From Arthrobacter sp. Leaf337 (lineage in GTDB: Bacteria; Actinomycetota; Actinomycetes; Actinomycetales; Micrococcaceae), in assembly GCF_001423745.1 (NCBI RefSeq), contig NZ_LMPC01000026.1:207071-271070 (forward strand): a stretch of 64,000 bases of DNA. Reading direction: 5' to 3'. Below are positions 44,661-53,509 of the stretch, in pieces. The notes under the pieces are model-generated. The model was not told the DNA's origin, made no database searches, and was given only the letters and a program-made list of their open reading frames with translations. Position numbers and translations under genes: made by a program. How positions within the stretch are numbered: position 1 is the stretch's first letter; the number at the start of each line of letters is the position of its first letter.

Positions 44661-46043
44661 ATGACCTCCCCCGCAACGTTCAACTCCCTGGAACTCAGCA
44701 CCACGACGGCGGACCTCACCGCCCCGGTCATCTCCCGTTCCAACGTCCTCGTGGTCGGCGGCGGCCCCGCAGGCGTGGCCGCGGCCGTCACCGCAGCCCG
44801 CTCCGGCGCCAAGGTCACCCTGCTGGAACGCTACTCATCCCTCGGCGGCCTCGCTTCCGGCGGCATGGTGCTGGTGCTGGACGACATGATCAACGGCCAG
44901 GAAATCACGGTCACGGGCATCGTCTCCGAATACGTGGAACGGCTGCAGAAGCTGGGCCTAGCCGTCGTCCCGCCGGCCGATGACCGCAAGACCTCCGAGG
45001 AACTCTGGAACAAGTGGGGCCGCTACGGCACCTTCGATTTCCACTCCCACACCAGCCCCAAGCCCATCTGCTACGCCGCGGCATTCGACCCGGACGGCTG
45101 GAAGCGCGTCTCCAACGACCTGGTCCGCGAGGCCGGCGTGGACCTCCGCCTGCACTCCTGGTTCTCCCGCCCCATCGTGGACAACGGCGTGATCAAGGGC
45201 GTCATCTGCGAAACAAAACTGGGCCCGCAGGCCTTCATGGCGGACGTCGTCATCGACACCACCGGCGACATCGACGTCGCCTCCCGGGCCGGCGCCAGCT
45301 ACGCCAAGGACAACTACCTCACCACGCTCGTCTTCCGCCTGGGCAACGTGAACACGAACGCCGCCGAAGCCTTCGAGCAGGCCAACCCGAAGGAAGCCCG
45401 CGCCATCAACCGCAAGATCAAGCGCCTCCTCGGCGGCGCCTGGGAACTGTGGTGGCTCAAGACCCCCATCGACGGCGTGGTCTGGTGCAACGCCCCGCAC
45501 ATGACCGGCTTCGACGGCACGGACCCGGCGGACATGACCGCCGCAGAGTTCGCCGCCCGCGACCGGATCTCCGAGGCCGTGGACTACGTCCGCGCCAACC
45601 TGCCCGGCTTCGAAAACTGCTACATGCTGGACGTCGCCTCGCAGATGGGCGTCCGTCAGACCCGGCTGCTGCAGGGCGAGTACGTCATGACCAAGGACGA
45701 CGTCACGCAGCGCCGCCACTTCGCCGACACCGTGGCCCGCGGCCGCGACTACTACTACCCTTACCGCTCGCTGCTGCCCAAGGAAGTGGATCAGCTCCTC
45801 GTCGCCGGCCGGCACTACTCCGCCACCCCCGAGGCGCAGAAGATGTCCCGCGAAATCCCGCCCTGCATGGCCATGGGCCAGGCCGTCGGCGTCGCCGCAG
45901 CCCTCGCTGTGGAGAACGGCCTCCTGGTCCGCGACGTGTCCGCGCTGGACATCCAGCAGGGCATGCGCCGGCACGGCGCCGACCCGGGCGACGTCCCGTC
46001 GTCGAACGCCACCGTTGACGCCGAAGCGGCGGTGCCGGCATGA
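44661..46043 (+). CDS. FAD-dependent oxidoreductase (FAD_oxidored family)
   Basis: 460-residue flavoprotein. The FAD site is VLVVGGGPAGVAAAVTAARSGAKVTLLER (about 29-57), with SSLGGLASGGMVL next; the second FAD-contact region is LLVAGRHYSATPEAQKMSREIPPCMAMGQAVGVAAALA at the C-terminus. This is the FAD_oxidored (PF12831-like) group, which includes many enzymes acting on organic acids. Its 3' end overlaps the CoA-transferase gene by 4 bp (ATGA), so the two are translationally coupled. Probably the first oxidation in the pathway; substrate unknown. Confidence 0.85.
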   Translation: MTSPATFNSLELSTTTADLTAPVISRSNVLVVGGGPAGVAAAVTAARSGAKVTLLERYSSLGGLASGGMVLVLDDMINGQEITVTGIVSEYVERLQKLGLAVVPPADDRKTSEELWNKWGRYGTFDFHSHTSPKPICYAAAFDPDGWKRVSNDLVREAGVDLRLHSWFSRPIVDNGVIKGVICETKLGPQAFMADVVIDTTGDIDVASRAGASYAKDNYLTTLVFRLGNVNTNAAEAFEQANPKEARAINRKIKRLLGGAWELWWLKTPIDGVVWCNAPHMTGFDGTDPADMTAAEFAARDRISEAVDYVRANLPGFENCYMLDVASQMGVRQTRLLQGEYVMTKDDVTQRRHFADTVARGRDYYYPYRSLLPKEVDQLLVAGRHYSATPEAQKMSREIPPCMAMGQAVGVAAALAVENGLLVRDVSALDIQQGMRRHGADPGDVPSSNATVDAEAAVPA

Positions 46044-47299
46044 GCACGGTGACTTTGGAAACGACAGAGCTGGAACGCACGACGGCGGCACCGGCCGCCG
46101 CTGCTGAACCCACCACTACCCCGCTGCCGCTGGACGGCATCAAGATCGTGGACTTCACCCAGGTGTTCATGGGGCCGTCCTGCACGCAGATGCTGGGCGA
46201 CTACGGCGCGGACATCATCAAGGTGGAACGCCCCGGCGCCGGGGACATCTCGCGCAACTCGTTCCCGGACAAGGACGGCCAGGACAACCCGATCTTCCTG
46301 TCCATCAACCGGAACAAGCGCAGCGTCTCGATCGACACGCGCACCGAGGAAGGCCGGAACGTACTGCACGCCATCATGGCGGACGCGGACGTGGTGGTCA
46401 GCAACTTCCGCTCCGGTGTCATGGAACGGATGGGATTCGGCTACGAGGAACTCAAGGCCGAGAATCCGGGCATTATCTGGGCCTCCGGCACAGGCTTCGG
46501 CCCCGTGGGACCGTACTCGCACAAGGGCGGCCAGGACGCGATCGCGCAGGCTTACTCCGGTGTGATGTGGCGGCGGGAATCGGACGACCAGAAACCGTCC
46601 ATCTACCCCACCACGCTGTGCGACTACATCACCGGCATGCACCTCATGCAGGGCATCCTGCTGGCGCTGCGCACCCGTGAAACCTCCGGCGTCGGCCAGA
46701 AAGTGGAGGTGACCATGTACGACTCCATGCTGCACCTGCAGATGCAGGAGGCGTGCATGCAGCTCAACCGCGGCTACGAGGTCAACTGGGGCGCCATGCC
46801 CCTCAGCGGCGTGTTCGAAACCACCGACGGTGCCGTGTGCATGGTGGGCGGTTTCACCCCGGACCCGCTGGCCCGCATCTCCGAAGCCCTCGGGCTGGAC
46901 GAGGACCTGACGCAGCGGCCCGAGTTCGCAAACCTGGAGCAGCAGTTCGCGCACAAGCCGGCGCTGCAGGCCATCTTCCGCGAGCGCATCGCCACGAACA
47001 CCACCGAGTACTGGACCGGCAAGCTGGAGGACCAGGGGCTGCTCAACGCCCCCGTCCACACCCTGGAACAGGCCCTCGCCGATGCGCAGACCGAAGCCAA
47101 CGGCATGATCGTCGAGGCCGAACACCCCGGAGTTGGAACGGTGCGCATGCTCAACGCGCCCATCCGGCTCTCCGCCACCCCTCCTACCGTCCGCCGCGTG
47201 GCGCCCCGGCTGGGCGAGCACAACGTGGAGGTCCTGCTGGAGAACGGCTTCGACGAGGCCACCATCAAGCGTCTTCAGGAACTCGGGGTCCTGCGGTGA
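46040..47299 (+). CDS. CaiB/BaiF-family (class III) CoA-transferase
   Basis: 419-residue CoA-transferase that moves CoA from a donor such as succinyl-CoA or formyl-CoA to a carboxylic acid. Motifs: GIKIVDFTQVFMGPSCTQMLGDYGADIIKVERPGAGD, NRNKRSVSIDTRTEEG, GQDAIAQAYSGVM and GVGQKVEVTMYDSMLHL, where the Asp in the last is the expected nucleophile. Overlaps both neighbours by 4 bp. It should activate the oxidised acid for the hydratase coded next. Confidence 0.92.
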   Translation: MSTVTLETTELERTTAAPAAAAEPTTTPLPLDGIKIVDFTQVFMGPSCTQMLGDYGADIIKVERPGAGDISRNSFPDKDGQDNPIFLSINRNKRSVSIDTRTEEGRNVLHAIMADADVVVSNFRSGVMERMGFGYEELKAENPGIIWASGTGFGPVGPYSHKGGQDAIAQAYSGVMWRRESDDQKPSIYPTTLCDYITGMHLMQGILLALRTRETSGVGQKVEVTMYDSMLHLQMQEACMQLNRGYEVNWGAMPLSGVFETTDGAVCMVGGFTPDPLARISEALGLDEDLTQRPEFANLEQQFAHKPALQAIFRERIATNTTEYWTGKLEDQGLLNAPVHTLEQALADAQTEANGMIVEAEHPGVGTVRMLNAPIRLSATPPTVRRVAPRLGEHNVEVLLENGFDEATIKRLQELGVLR

Positions 47300-48138
47300 C
47301 GGCAACTTCTGTGGAAAGCACGACGGCGGGCGCCGCTTCCGCTGCCCCCTCACCAGTGGACCAGGTCACCCTGACCATCGAGAACCATGTGGCCACGGTG
47401 GTGATCGACCGGCAGCACGTGCTAAACGCCGTTGACGGCACTGCGCAGGCCCGGCTCAACGAGATCTGGGCGCAGCTGGAGCAGGACACCGACGTCCGCG
47501 CCGTGGTCATCACGGGTGCGGGCACGCGTGCCTTCTGCGTCGGGGCGGACATGTCCGCCTCGGCCGTGGACAAGACCGGCCTGGAGTACTGGGCCGGCCT
47601 GGACCCAAACGGTTTTGGCGGGCTTAGCCTTCGAACATCGCTGGATGTGCCCGTGATCGCCCGGGTGAACGGCTACGCACTGGGCGGCGGCATGGAGATC
47701 GTGCTCGGCGCGGACATCGTGGTGGCGGCAGAGAACGCCAGGTTCGGGCTGACGGAACCCCGGGTGGGGCGTTTGGCGCTCGACGGCGGCATCCACCAGC
47801 TGGTGCGTCGCATCCCCTACACCCAGGCGATGGGCATGCTGCTGACCGGCCGGAAAGCTGACGCCGCGGAAATGCAGTCCATGGGACTGGTCAACGAGGT
47901 GGTCCCGGCAGAAGAGCTCGACGCCGCGGTGCAGCGCTGGGTGGACCAGATCCTTGCCTGCGCCCCCACCTCCGTCCGGGCCGTGAAGCAGATGGTCACG
48001 CAGACGCAGCACCTCACTGCCAAGGAGGCCCGCGGGCTCCGCCTGCCGGCCCTGATGGCGGCGCTCGACAGCGAGGACTCGGCCGAAGGCGTCCGCGCCT
48101 TCCAGGAAAAGCGGCCGCCGGTCTGGCCCGGCCGCTGA
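47296..48138 (+). CDS. Enoyl-CoA hydratase/isomerase family protein
   Basis: 280-residue crotonase-fold enzyme acting on the CoA ester made by the preceding transferase. It shows the oxyanion-hole segment AFCVGADMSA, NGYALGGGMEIVLGADIVVAAENARFGLTEPRVGRLALDGG, and TGRKADAAEMQSMGLVNEVVP. The first catalytic Glu position is kept (TEPRVG), but the second is in an unusual LALDGG context, so hydratase versus another crotonase activity is open. About 25 N-terminal residues are Ala/Ser/Thr-rich. GTG 47296 overlaps the previous stop (GTGA). Confidence 0.88.
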   Translation: MTATSVESTTAGAASAAPSPVDQVTLTIENHVATVVIDRQHVLNAVDGTAQARLNEIWAQLEQDTDVRAVVITGAGTRAFCVGADMSASAVDKTGLEYWAGLDPNGFGGLSLRTSLDVPVIARVNGYALGGGMEIVLGADIVVAAENARFGLTEPRVGRLALDGGIHQLVRRIPYTQAMGMLLTGRKADAAEMQSMGLVNEVVPAEELDAAVQRWVDQILACAPTSVRAVKQMVTQTQHLTAKEARGLRLPALMAALDSEDSAEGVRAFQEKRPPVWPGR

Positions 48139-48165
48139 CCCCCAACAATTTTCGAGGAGGATTCC

Positions 48166-49149
48166 ATGAACGAACCACAGAATGATGCAGCCGGGAACGA
48201 TCCCCGCGAACCACAGGAACGCGAGTCCCTGGCTCCCGGCGTCTGGGGCGTAGTGGCAACGCCGTTCCAGGGCAGCACCCTGGACGTGGACCTGGACAGC
48301 CTGTCCGAACTGGTGGAGCACTACGAAGCCATCGGCGCCACGGGGCTGACGGTCCTGGGTGTGTTCGGCGAGGCCGCGGCCCTCACCGCGGAGGAGCGCC
48401 GCCAGGTGCTCGACATCGCCATCGAATGCACGGACCTCCCGCTGGTGGTGGGCATCACCGCGCTGGCCACCCGGCCCGCCATCGACGAAATCAAGGCAGC
48501 CCAGGCCGTGGCCGGCGAGCGCCTTGCGGCCGTCATGGTGCAGGCCAACTCCGCCCGGCCCGAAGTGGTGATCGCACACCTGGACGCCATCCACCGGGCC
48601 ACCGGCGCGAAGGTGGTCCTGCAGGACTATCCGCTGGCCAGCGGCGTCAGTATCAGCACCTCGGCCCTTATTTCCGCGGTGAAGTGGTGCAGTTTCGTGG
48701 TCGCGGTGAAGGCCGAAGCGCCGCCCACCAGCGTGGCCATCGCGGAGCTGACGGCCGCCGTCGAGGTTTCCGTTTTCGGCGGGCTGGGCGGGCAGGGCCT
48801 GCTGGACGAGCTCATGGCCGGCGCAGCGGGCGCCATGACCGGGTTCTCCTATCCCGAAGCATTGATTGCCTGTGTCCGCGCCTGGCAGCGCGACGGCTAC
48901 GAGGCCGCCCGCGACCAGCTGCTGCCGTACCTGCCTCTGGTCAACTTCGAGCAGCAGGCCAAAATCGCACTGGCCGTCCGGAAGGAGTGCCTGCGGAAGC
49001 GCGGACTCATCAAGGATTCGGGCGTCCGGGCTCCTGCCGCGGAGTTCCCCGAGAGGCTGCGCTACAGCATGCTCACGCACCTGCGGGAAGCCGCCGCCGC
49101 GCTTGAGTCAGCTGCAGCCAACCGCCACACCACTGTAGGGAGTTACTGA
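48166..49149 (+). CDS. DapA-family (dihydrodipicolinate synthase-like) lyase
   Basis: 327-residue class I aldolase/lyase. The TIM-barrel motif starts GVWGVVATPFQGSTLDVDLDSLSELVEHY; the substrate loop is GATGLTVLGVFGEAAALTAEER; the Schiff-base Lys is in FVVAVKAEAPPT; and Tyr in LQDYPLAS fills the position of the catalytic Tyr. The family includes DapA, N-acetylneuraminate lyase, KDG aldolase and hydratase-aldolases. The usual GTTGE is GVFGE, so it is not DapA itself. GAGGAGG precedes ATG 48166, and the stop overlaps the SDR start (TGATG). It probably cleaves or dehydrates a 2-oxo acid intermediate. Confidence 0.88.
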   Translation: MNEPQNDAAGNDPREPQERESLAPGVWGVVATPFQGSTLDVDLDSLSELVEHYEAIGATGLTVLGVFGEAAALTAEERRQVLDIAIECTDLPLVVGITALATRPAIDEIKAAQAVAGERLAAVMVQANSARPEVVIAHLDAIHRATGAKVVLQDYPLASGVSISTSALISAVKWCSFVVAVKAEAPPTSVAIAELTAAVEVSVFGGLGGQGLLDELMAGAAGAMTGFSYPEALIACVRAWQRDGYEAARDQLLPYLPLVNFEQQAKIALAVRKECLRKRGLIKDSGVRAPAAEFPERLRYSMLTHLREAAAALESAAANRHTTVGSY

Positions 49150-49937
49150 TGGACCTCGGAATCGCCGGAAAAACCGCCCTGGTGGCCGCCTCCACCGGCG
49201 GCCTGGGCCTCGCCGTGGCCCGCGCATTGTCCGCCGAGGGCGTCCGCGTGGCGGTCATTGGCCGCCGCCGCGATCGCGCCAAGGAGATCGCCGCCGACCT
49301 CCATACGGCGTACGGCACAGGAGCCATCGCCATCGAGGCGGACCTCACCACGCCGGAAGGCATCGAGTCCGCCGTCGACCAGACAGTGGCGGACCTCGGC
49401 CCCATCGACATCCTGGTGCTCAACGGTCCGGGCCCCAAGCCCGGTGCCGCGGCGACGCTCAGCTCCGAGGACATCGCCGCCGCGTTCGAGCTGCTGGTCA
49501 AGCCGCACCACGCCCTGATCTCGCAGGTGCTTCCCGGCATGCGGGAACGGCGCTGGGGCCGCATCCTGGCCGTCGGGTCCAGCGGAGTGGTGGCGCCGCT
49601 GCCCAACCTGGCCGTGTCCAACACCGGCCGGGCCGCACTGGCCGGCTACCTCAAGACCCTCGCCGCCGAGGTGGCCCTGGACTCGGTCACAGTCAATATG
49701 CTCCTTCCCGGCCGCATCGCCACGGACCGGGTGGCTGAGCTCGACCAGGCCGCCGCCAAGCGCCGCGGCACCACGGTGGAGGACATCCAGCTCGAATCCC
49801 GCAAGACCATCCCCGCCCGCCGCTACGGCGAGCCGGAAGAGTTCGGCGCCGCCGCCGCGTTCCTCTGCAGCGCCCCGGCGTCGTACATCACCGGCGTCGC
49901 ACTCCGCTGCGACGGCGGCCTGATCCGCAGCCTGTAG
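49149..49937 (+). CDS. SDR-family oxidoreductase lacking the YxxxK pair
   Basis: 262-residue short-chain dehydrogenase fold: cofactor site VAASTGGLGLAVARALSAEGVRVAVIGRR (about 11-40), LVLNGPGPKPG in place of NNAG, and RILAVGSSGVVAPLPNLAVSNTGRAALAGYLKTLAAEVA, where SNTGR stands at the position of the catalytic YxxxK. This matches an atypical SDR subgroup annotated as 3-oxoacyl-ACP reductase-like with an SNxxR motif. Its chemistry is therefore uncertain. Co-transcribed with DapA-family lyase and the aldehyde dehydrogenase 36 bp on. Confidence 0.88.
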   Translation: MDLGIAGKTALVAASTGGLGLAVARALSAEGVRVAVIGRRRDRAKEIAADLHTAYGTGAIAIEADLTTPEGIESAVDQTVADLGPIDILVLNGPGPKPGAAATLSSEDIAAAFELLVKPHHALISQVLPGMRERRWGRILAVGSSGVVAPLPNLAVSNTGRAALAGYLKTLAAEVALDSVTVNMLLPGRIATDRVAELDQAAAKRRGTTVEDIQLESRKTIPARRYGEPEEFGAAAAFLCSAPASYITGVALRCDGGLIRSL

Positions 49938-49973
49938 CTCCGCAGACCTCCCCACGATTCCCAAAGGAACCCC

Positions 49974-51464
49974 ATGACTTCCACAGCCACCGACGTCACC
50001 ACCTCCACCGACCGCGAACTCATCACCGCCCGGCACCTCATCAACGGCGAATGGCTCGGCGAGGCCGACACAGAGCGGATGAACCCGGCCCGCCCGGGCG
50101 AACTCGCAGCCCTCTCCCCCAGCGGCACCGCCGCGGACGTGGACGCCGCCATCACGGCCGCCGCGGCAGCGCAGCCGGGATGGGCGGCACTGCCCGCACC
50201 GTCCCGGGGCGCCATCCTCATCACAGCCGGAAACCTGCTGATCGAACGCCAGACCGCCATCGCCGAGGATCTGGTCCGCGAGGAAGGCAAGACCCTCGCC
50301 GAGGCAAAGGGCGAGGTCAAGCGTGCCTCGGACGTGCTGCGCTTCTTCGGCTCGCTCGGCTGGGCCGCCACCGGCGAAGTGCTGCCCAGCGGCCTGCCGG
50401 ACACCACCATCACCACCCGTCGCGAGCCGCTCGGCGTCGTCGGGCTGATCACGCCGTGGAACTTCCCCATCGCCATCCCGGCCTGGAAGTCCGCACCGGC
50501 GCTGATCAGCGGCAACGCCGTCGTTATCAAGCCGGCCGAACTCACCCCGCTCTCCGCCACGCACCTCGCCCGCGCCCTGCAGGATGCCGGGCTGCCCGCC
50601 GGCGTGTTCAACGTGGTGCACGGCAAGGGCCGCGTGGTGGGCGACGCCCTGGCCCGCGACCCGCGCATCGCCGGGCTCTCCTTCACCGGCTCCACCAATG
50701 TGGGGCTGGGACTGCAGGAAATCCTGAACGCCCGCCGCGCCCGCGTGCAGCTGGAAATGGGCGGCAAGAACGGCGTCCTGGTCCTCGACGACGCCGACGC
50801 CCGCAAGGCCGCCAAGGTGGTTGCCGGCGGCGCGTTCGGGCTCACCGGCCAGGCCTGCACCGCAACCTCCCGCGTCTACGTCACCCCGGGCATCCGCACC
50901 GCGTTCCTTGACGCCCTGACCGAGGAAGCCGCGCAGTACACCGCCGGCGACGGCATGGACGCTCCGATGGGGGCTGTGGTGAGCGGCCAGCAGTTCGCGC
51001 AGAACACCGCGGCGGTGCGTTCCGCCGTCGAACGCGGAGCCACGCTGCTGACCGGCTCCGGGATCCTGGACGAAACGCACGACGGCGACGCGGACCGTCC
51101 GCTGTACTTCCCCGCCGCCGTGCTCACGGACCTGCCGTTCGACGACGCCGCCGTCACCGAGGAGATCTTCGGCCCCGTCGTCGCGGTCCTGGAAGTTGCC
51201 GATTACGAGGCCGGGCTGGCCGCCATCAACGACTCCCGCTACGGCCTCACCGCCGGCATCTGTACTGATTCGCTGAAGCTCGCCACGGACTTCTCCGCCC
51301 GGGCACAGGCCGGCGTGGTCAAGGTCAACCGGCCGACGGCGGGACTGGACCTGAACGTGCCGTTCGGCGGCGTGAAGGACTCCTCCACCAACACGTTCCG
51401 CGAGCAGGGGAAGTCCGCGCTGGACTTCTTTACCTGGGGCAAAACCGTTTACACCGGTGTGTAG
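49974..51464 (+). CDS. NAD(P)-dependent aldehyde dehydrogenase
   Basis: 496-residue ALDH-superfamily enzyme. The cofactor region is VGLITPWNFPIAIPAWKSAPALISGNAVVIKPAELTPLSA; catalytic Glu is in QLEMGGKNGVLVLDDAD and the catalytic Cys in FGLTGQACTATSRVYV. The pattern is that of succinate/2-oxoglutarate semialdehyde dehydrogenases (KGSADH), which commonly work after DapA-family dehydratases. CAAAGGAACCCC precedes ATG 49974. Likely makes an acid from the aldehyde released by the lyase. Confidence 0.93.
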   Translation: MTSTATDVTTSTDRELITARHLINGEWLGEADTERMNPARPGELAALSPSGTAADVDAAITAAAAAQPGWAALPAPSRGAILITAGNLLIERQTAIAEDLVREEGKTLAEAKGEVKRASDVLRFFGSLGWAATGEVLPSGLPDTTITTRREPLGVVGLITPWNFPIAIPAWKSAPALISGNAVVIKPAELTPLSATHLARALQDAGLPAGVFNVVHGKGRVVGDALARDPRIAGLSFTGSTNVGLGLQEILNARRARVQLEMGGKNGVLVLDDADARKAAKVVAGGAFGLTGQACTATSRVYVTPGIRTAFLDALTEEAAQYTAGDGMDAPMGAVVSGQQFAQNTAAVRSAVERGATLLTGSGILDETHDGDADRPLYFPAAVLTDLPFDDAAVTEEIFGPVVAVLEVADYEAGLAAINDSRYGLTAGICTDSLKLATDFSARAQAGVVKVNRPTAGLDLNVPFGGVKDSSTNTFREQGKSALDFFTWGKTVYTGV

Positions 51465-51470
51465 CGCACC

Positions 51471-51797
51471 ATGACGTATGTGATCGCGCAGCCGTGCGTG
51501 GATGTGAAGGACAAGGCCTGCATCGAGGAATGCCCGGTGGACTGCATCTACGAGGGTGAACGCTCGCTGTACATCCACCCGTCCGAATGCGTGGACTGCG
51601 GTGCGTGCGATCCGGTGTGTCCGGTGGAGGCGATCTACTACTCGGACGACGTTCCCGATGAGTGGGCCGACTACATCCGTGCCAACGTGGAGTTCTTCGA
51701 GGAGCTGGGTTCGCCGCAGGGTGCCTCCGCCCTCGGGAACCTCGGCCGCGACCACCCCGTGGTGGCGGCCGAGCCGGTGGCAGAACCCACCCACTAA
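51471..51797 (+). CDS. fdxA: 7Fe ferredoxin (FdxA type)
   Basis: 108-residue electron carrier with two iron-sulfur sites: CVDVKDKACIEECPVDCIYEG and CVDCGACDPVCPVEAIYY, the arrangement of seven-iron FdxA ferredoxins of actinobacteria. The C-terminus is the usual extended tail (DEWADYIRANVEFFEELGSPQGA). ATG 51471 lies 6 bp after the aldehyde dehydrogenase stop, so it is the last gene of the catabolic cluster. It may serve the FAD oxidoreductase in this operon. A long perfect inverted repeat follows. Confidence 0.93.
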   Translation: MTYVIAQPCVDVKDKACIEECPVDCIYEGERSLYIHPSECVDCGACDPVCPVEAIYYSDDVPDEWADYIRANVEFFEELGSPQGASALGNLGRDHPVVAAEPVAEPTH

Positions 51798-51800
51798 ATC

Positions 51801-51857
51801 AGCGCGAACGGACAGTTGAGGCCCCGCCGTTCGGGGCCTCAACTGTCCGTTCGCGCT
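51801..51857. terminator. Perfect 26-bp inverted repeat at the end of the catabolic cluster
   Basis: AGCGCGAACGGACAGTTGAG plus GCCCCG is followed, after a five-base CCGTT loop, by its exact 26-nt complement. It sits between convergent genes (ferredoxin and the CapK-like enzyme) and should stop both transcripts, although no T-run is present. The length and perfection suggest a mobile palindromic repeat. Confidence 0.8.
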
Positions 51858-51872
51858 TAAGCCGCCGTCACC

Positions 51873-53258
51873 TCACCGTGCGGACCAAACCTGCCGGAAC
51901 TTGCCGCTGCGGTCGGGCCGGGGCGGCTCGTCTGCATGCTCAATCGCCACCGATCCGGCGCCAACGGCAGCGAAGTACTCGTCCAACCGCTCCGTCACCG
52001 CCGAGCGGACTCCGGCCAAGGCAGCACCCGGCAACGCCTCGAGCCGCACTGTCAGGTTCCCCGGTCCCGTGCGGATGGCCTGGAACCTGCGCACGCCTGG
52101 CGTCTCCTCGATCACCGTGCCGAGTGCGAGCGGAAGGACTGTCACGGCGGTCCCGTCCGGTGCCGCAAAGGAGACGAGGTCTCCCGTCCGGCCGTCGATG
52201 CTAACGGATGGAAACGAGCTGCCGCACGGGCACGGTTCCGTGGCGAGCGTTACCCGGTCACCGAGGTCGTAGCGGATCAGCGGCTGCACCCGGTTGGCCA
52301 GGTTGGTGACGAGCACCGTGTGGGAGGTGGTGCCTGCCGGGACCGGCACGTAGTTCGCGTCCACGGGTTCGAGGATGTACCAGTCCGTGTTGATGTGGAA
52401 AGCGCCGTGCCGGCACTGGCTGGTCAGTGCCGGGACCTCCGAGGAAAGATAGCGTTGGGTGACCCGGCAGCCGAACGCCGCTTCGATGGATTCCTGTCCG
52501 GTTGCGGACAGATTCTCGCCGGAACAAATGGCCAGGACGGGCCGGATCCCGAGGCGCCCGGCTTTCTGCTCCGCGGCCAGCTGGATCACCGCGCTCGGAT
52601 AGCCGAACAGCAGGGTCGGCCTAAAGGTGTTGAGTTCCTCCACCAGCTCGGGCAGCGGCCTCAGCACCGAGAAGACCCGGAGGCGCCGGGCAATGGCGGG
52701 GGCCCGACGTCGGGCGTTTTCGGTCAACACGACGCCGGCGAAGTGGCCGCCAGACGCCACGAGGGCCGCCGCCCGCAGCCCTCGGAGCAGAAAGTGCCGC
52801 ACTTCCGAGGCCCTCACTAGAGTGCGGCGTTCCCGGATCCGGACCACCACGTTCACCATCACCCAGGAGAACCGGTCATGGATCAGGACAGCCGGCTCAC
52901 CTGACGTGCCGGACGTGGTCACCACCAGGTACTGCCCGCCGTAGAGTCTGCCCAGCTGTGACAGGTCGGAGAGCAGTTCCGACTTCAGCTTCGCCAACGA
53001 GATGTGCGGATCCGTCACCCAGTCGTCGAAGTTCGCCATCAGCTCCCGTTTGCCCACCGGCGGAAGCTGGTTCGGCCCGGTGACCGTGTCCGGGAGGTCC
53101 CGGTAAAGGCGGCGATAGTACGGCGACGCGGACCGGGCGAACTCCACGAGTTCCGCAAGGCGGGCCTGCTGCAGGCGTTTGATCGCCTCCGGGCCCCCGC
53201 GCTCAGCACGCCAGGTGTCCCACGCGACCCGGAGTGTCCATCCGGAAAGTCCACGCAT
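51873..53258 (-). CDS. Phenylacetate-CoA-ligase/CapK-like adenylate-forming protein
   Basis: 461 residues of the PaaK/CapK (coenzyme F390 synthetase) group. The phosphate-binding loop is VVTTSGTSGEPAVL; later come SGENLSATGQESIEAAFGCRVTQRYLSSEVPALTSQC, TVLVTNLANRVQPLIRYDLGDRV and IDGRTGDLVSF. CapK-type members are often found with envelope polysaccharide genes. ATG 53258 has GAGAGGA 8 nt upstream; ATG 53294 in frame is possible. It is single, convergent with the ferredoxin. Acyl substrate not known. Confidence 0.85.
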   Translation of the reverse strand: MRGLSGWTLRVAWDTWRAERGGPEAIKRLQQARLAELVEFARSASPYYRRLYRDLPDTVTGPNQLPPVGKRELMANFDDWVTDPHISLAKLKSELLSDLSQLGRLYGGQYLVVTTSGTSGEPAVLIHDRFSWVMVNVVVRIRERRTLVRASEVRHFLLRGLRAAALVASGGHFAGVVLTENARRRAPAIARRLRVFSVLRPLPELVEELNTFRPTLLFGYPSAVIQLAAEQKAGRLGIRPVLAICSGENLSATGQESIEAAFGCRVTQRYLSSEVPALTSQCRHGAFHINTDWYILEPVDANYVPVPAGTTSHTVLVTNLANRVQPLIRYDLGDRVTLATEPCPCGSSFPSVSIDGRTGDLVSFAAPDGTAVTVLPLALGTVIEETPGVRRFQAIRTGPGNLTVRLEALPGAALAGVRSAVTERLDEYFAAVGAGSVAIEHADEPPRPDRSGKFRQVWSAR

Positions 53259-53509
53259 GGCAAGTGTCCTCTCCGGATCAGTCCTCGGACCCATGTCCCA
53301 CCATTACACGTCTGCAGGCACCACAACAGGGGCCTTCTTCCCCCGGTCGAGCCCAATTGCTGGACTTCGCAGCGGGCGCCGATCAGACTGTCTACAACAG
53401 CTGGCCCGGCCGTCCGGAATTACCCGCATTCCGGCCTTCCAGGAACGAACAGCTGGAATATTGGGGCTTTACCGCAATGCCTGATCCACACCCTCGAAAG
53501 GACCTGGCC

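Noticed and set aside
43454..44983. 509-codon Arg/Pro/His-rich frame overlapping the MHS transporter
   Set aside because: Typical +1 shadow composition; it crosses the boundary of two real genes.
49143..51842. 899-codon open frame opposite the SDR, ALDH and ferredoxin genes
   Set aside because: It spans three real plus-strand genes and their intergenic gaps and has no domain signature.
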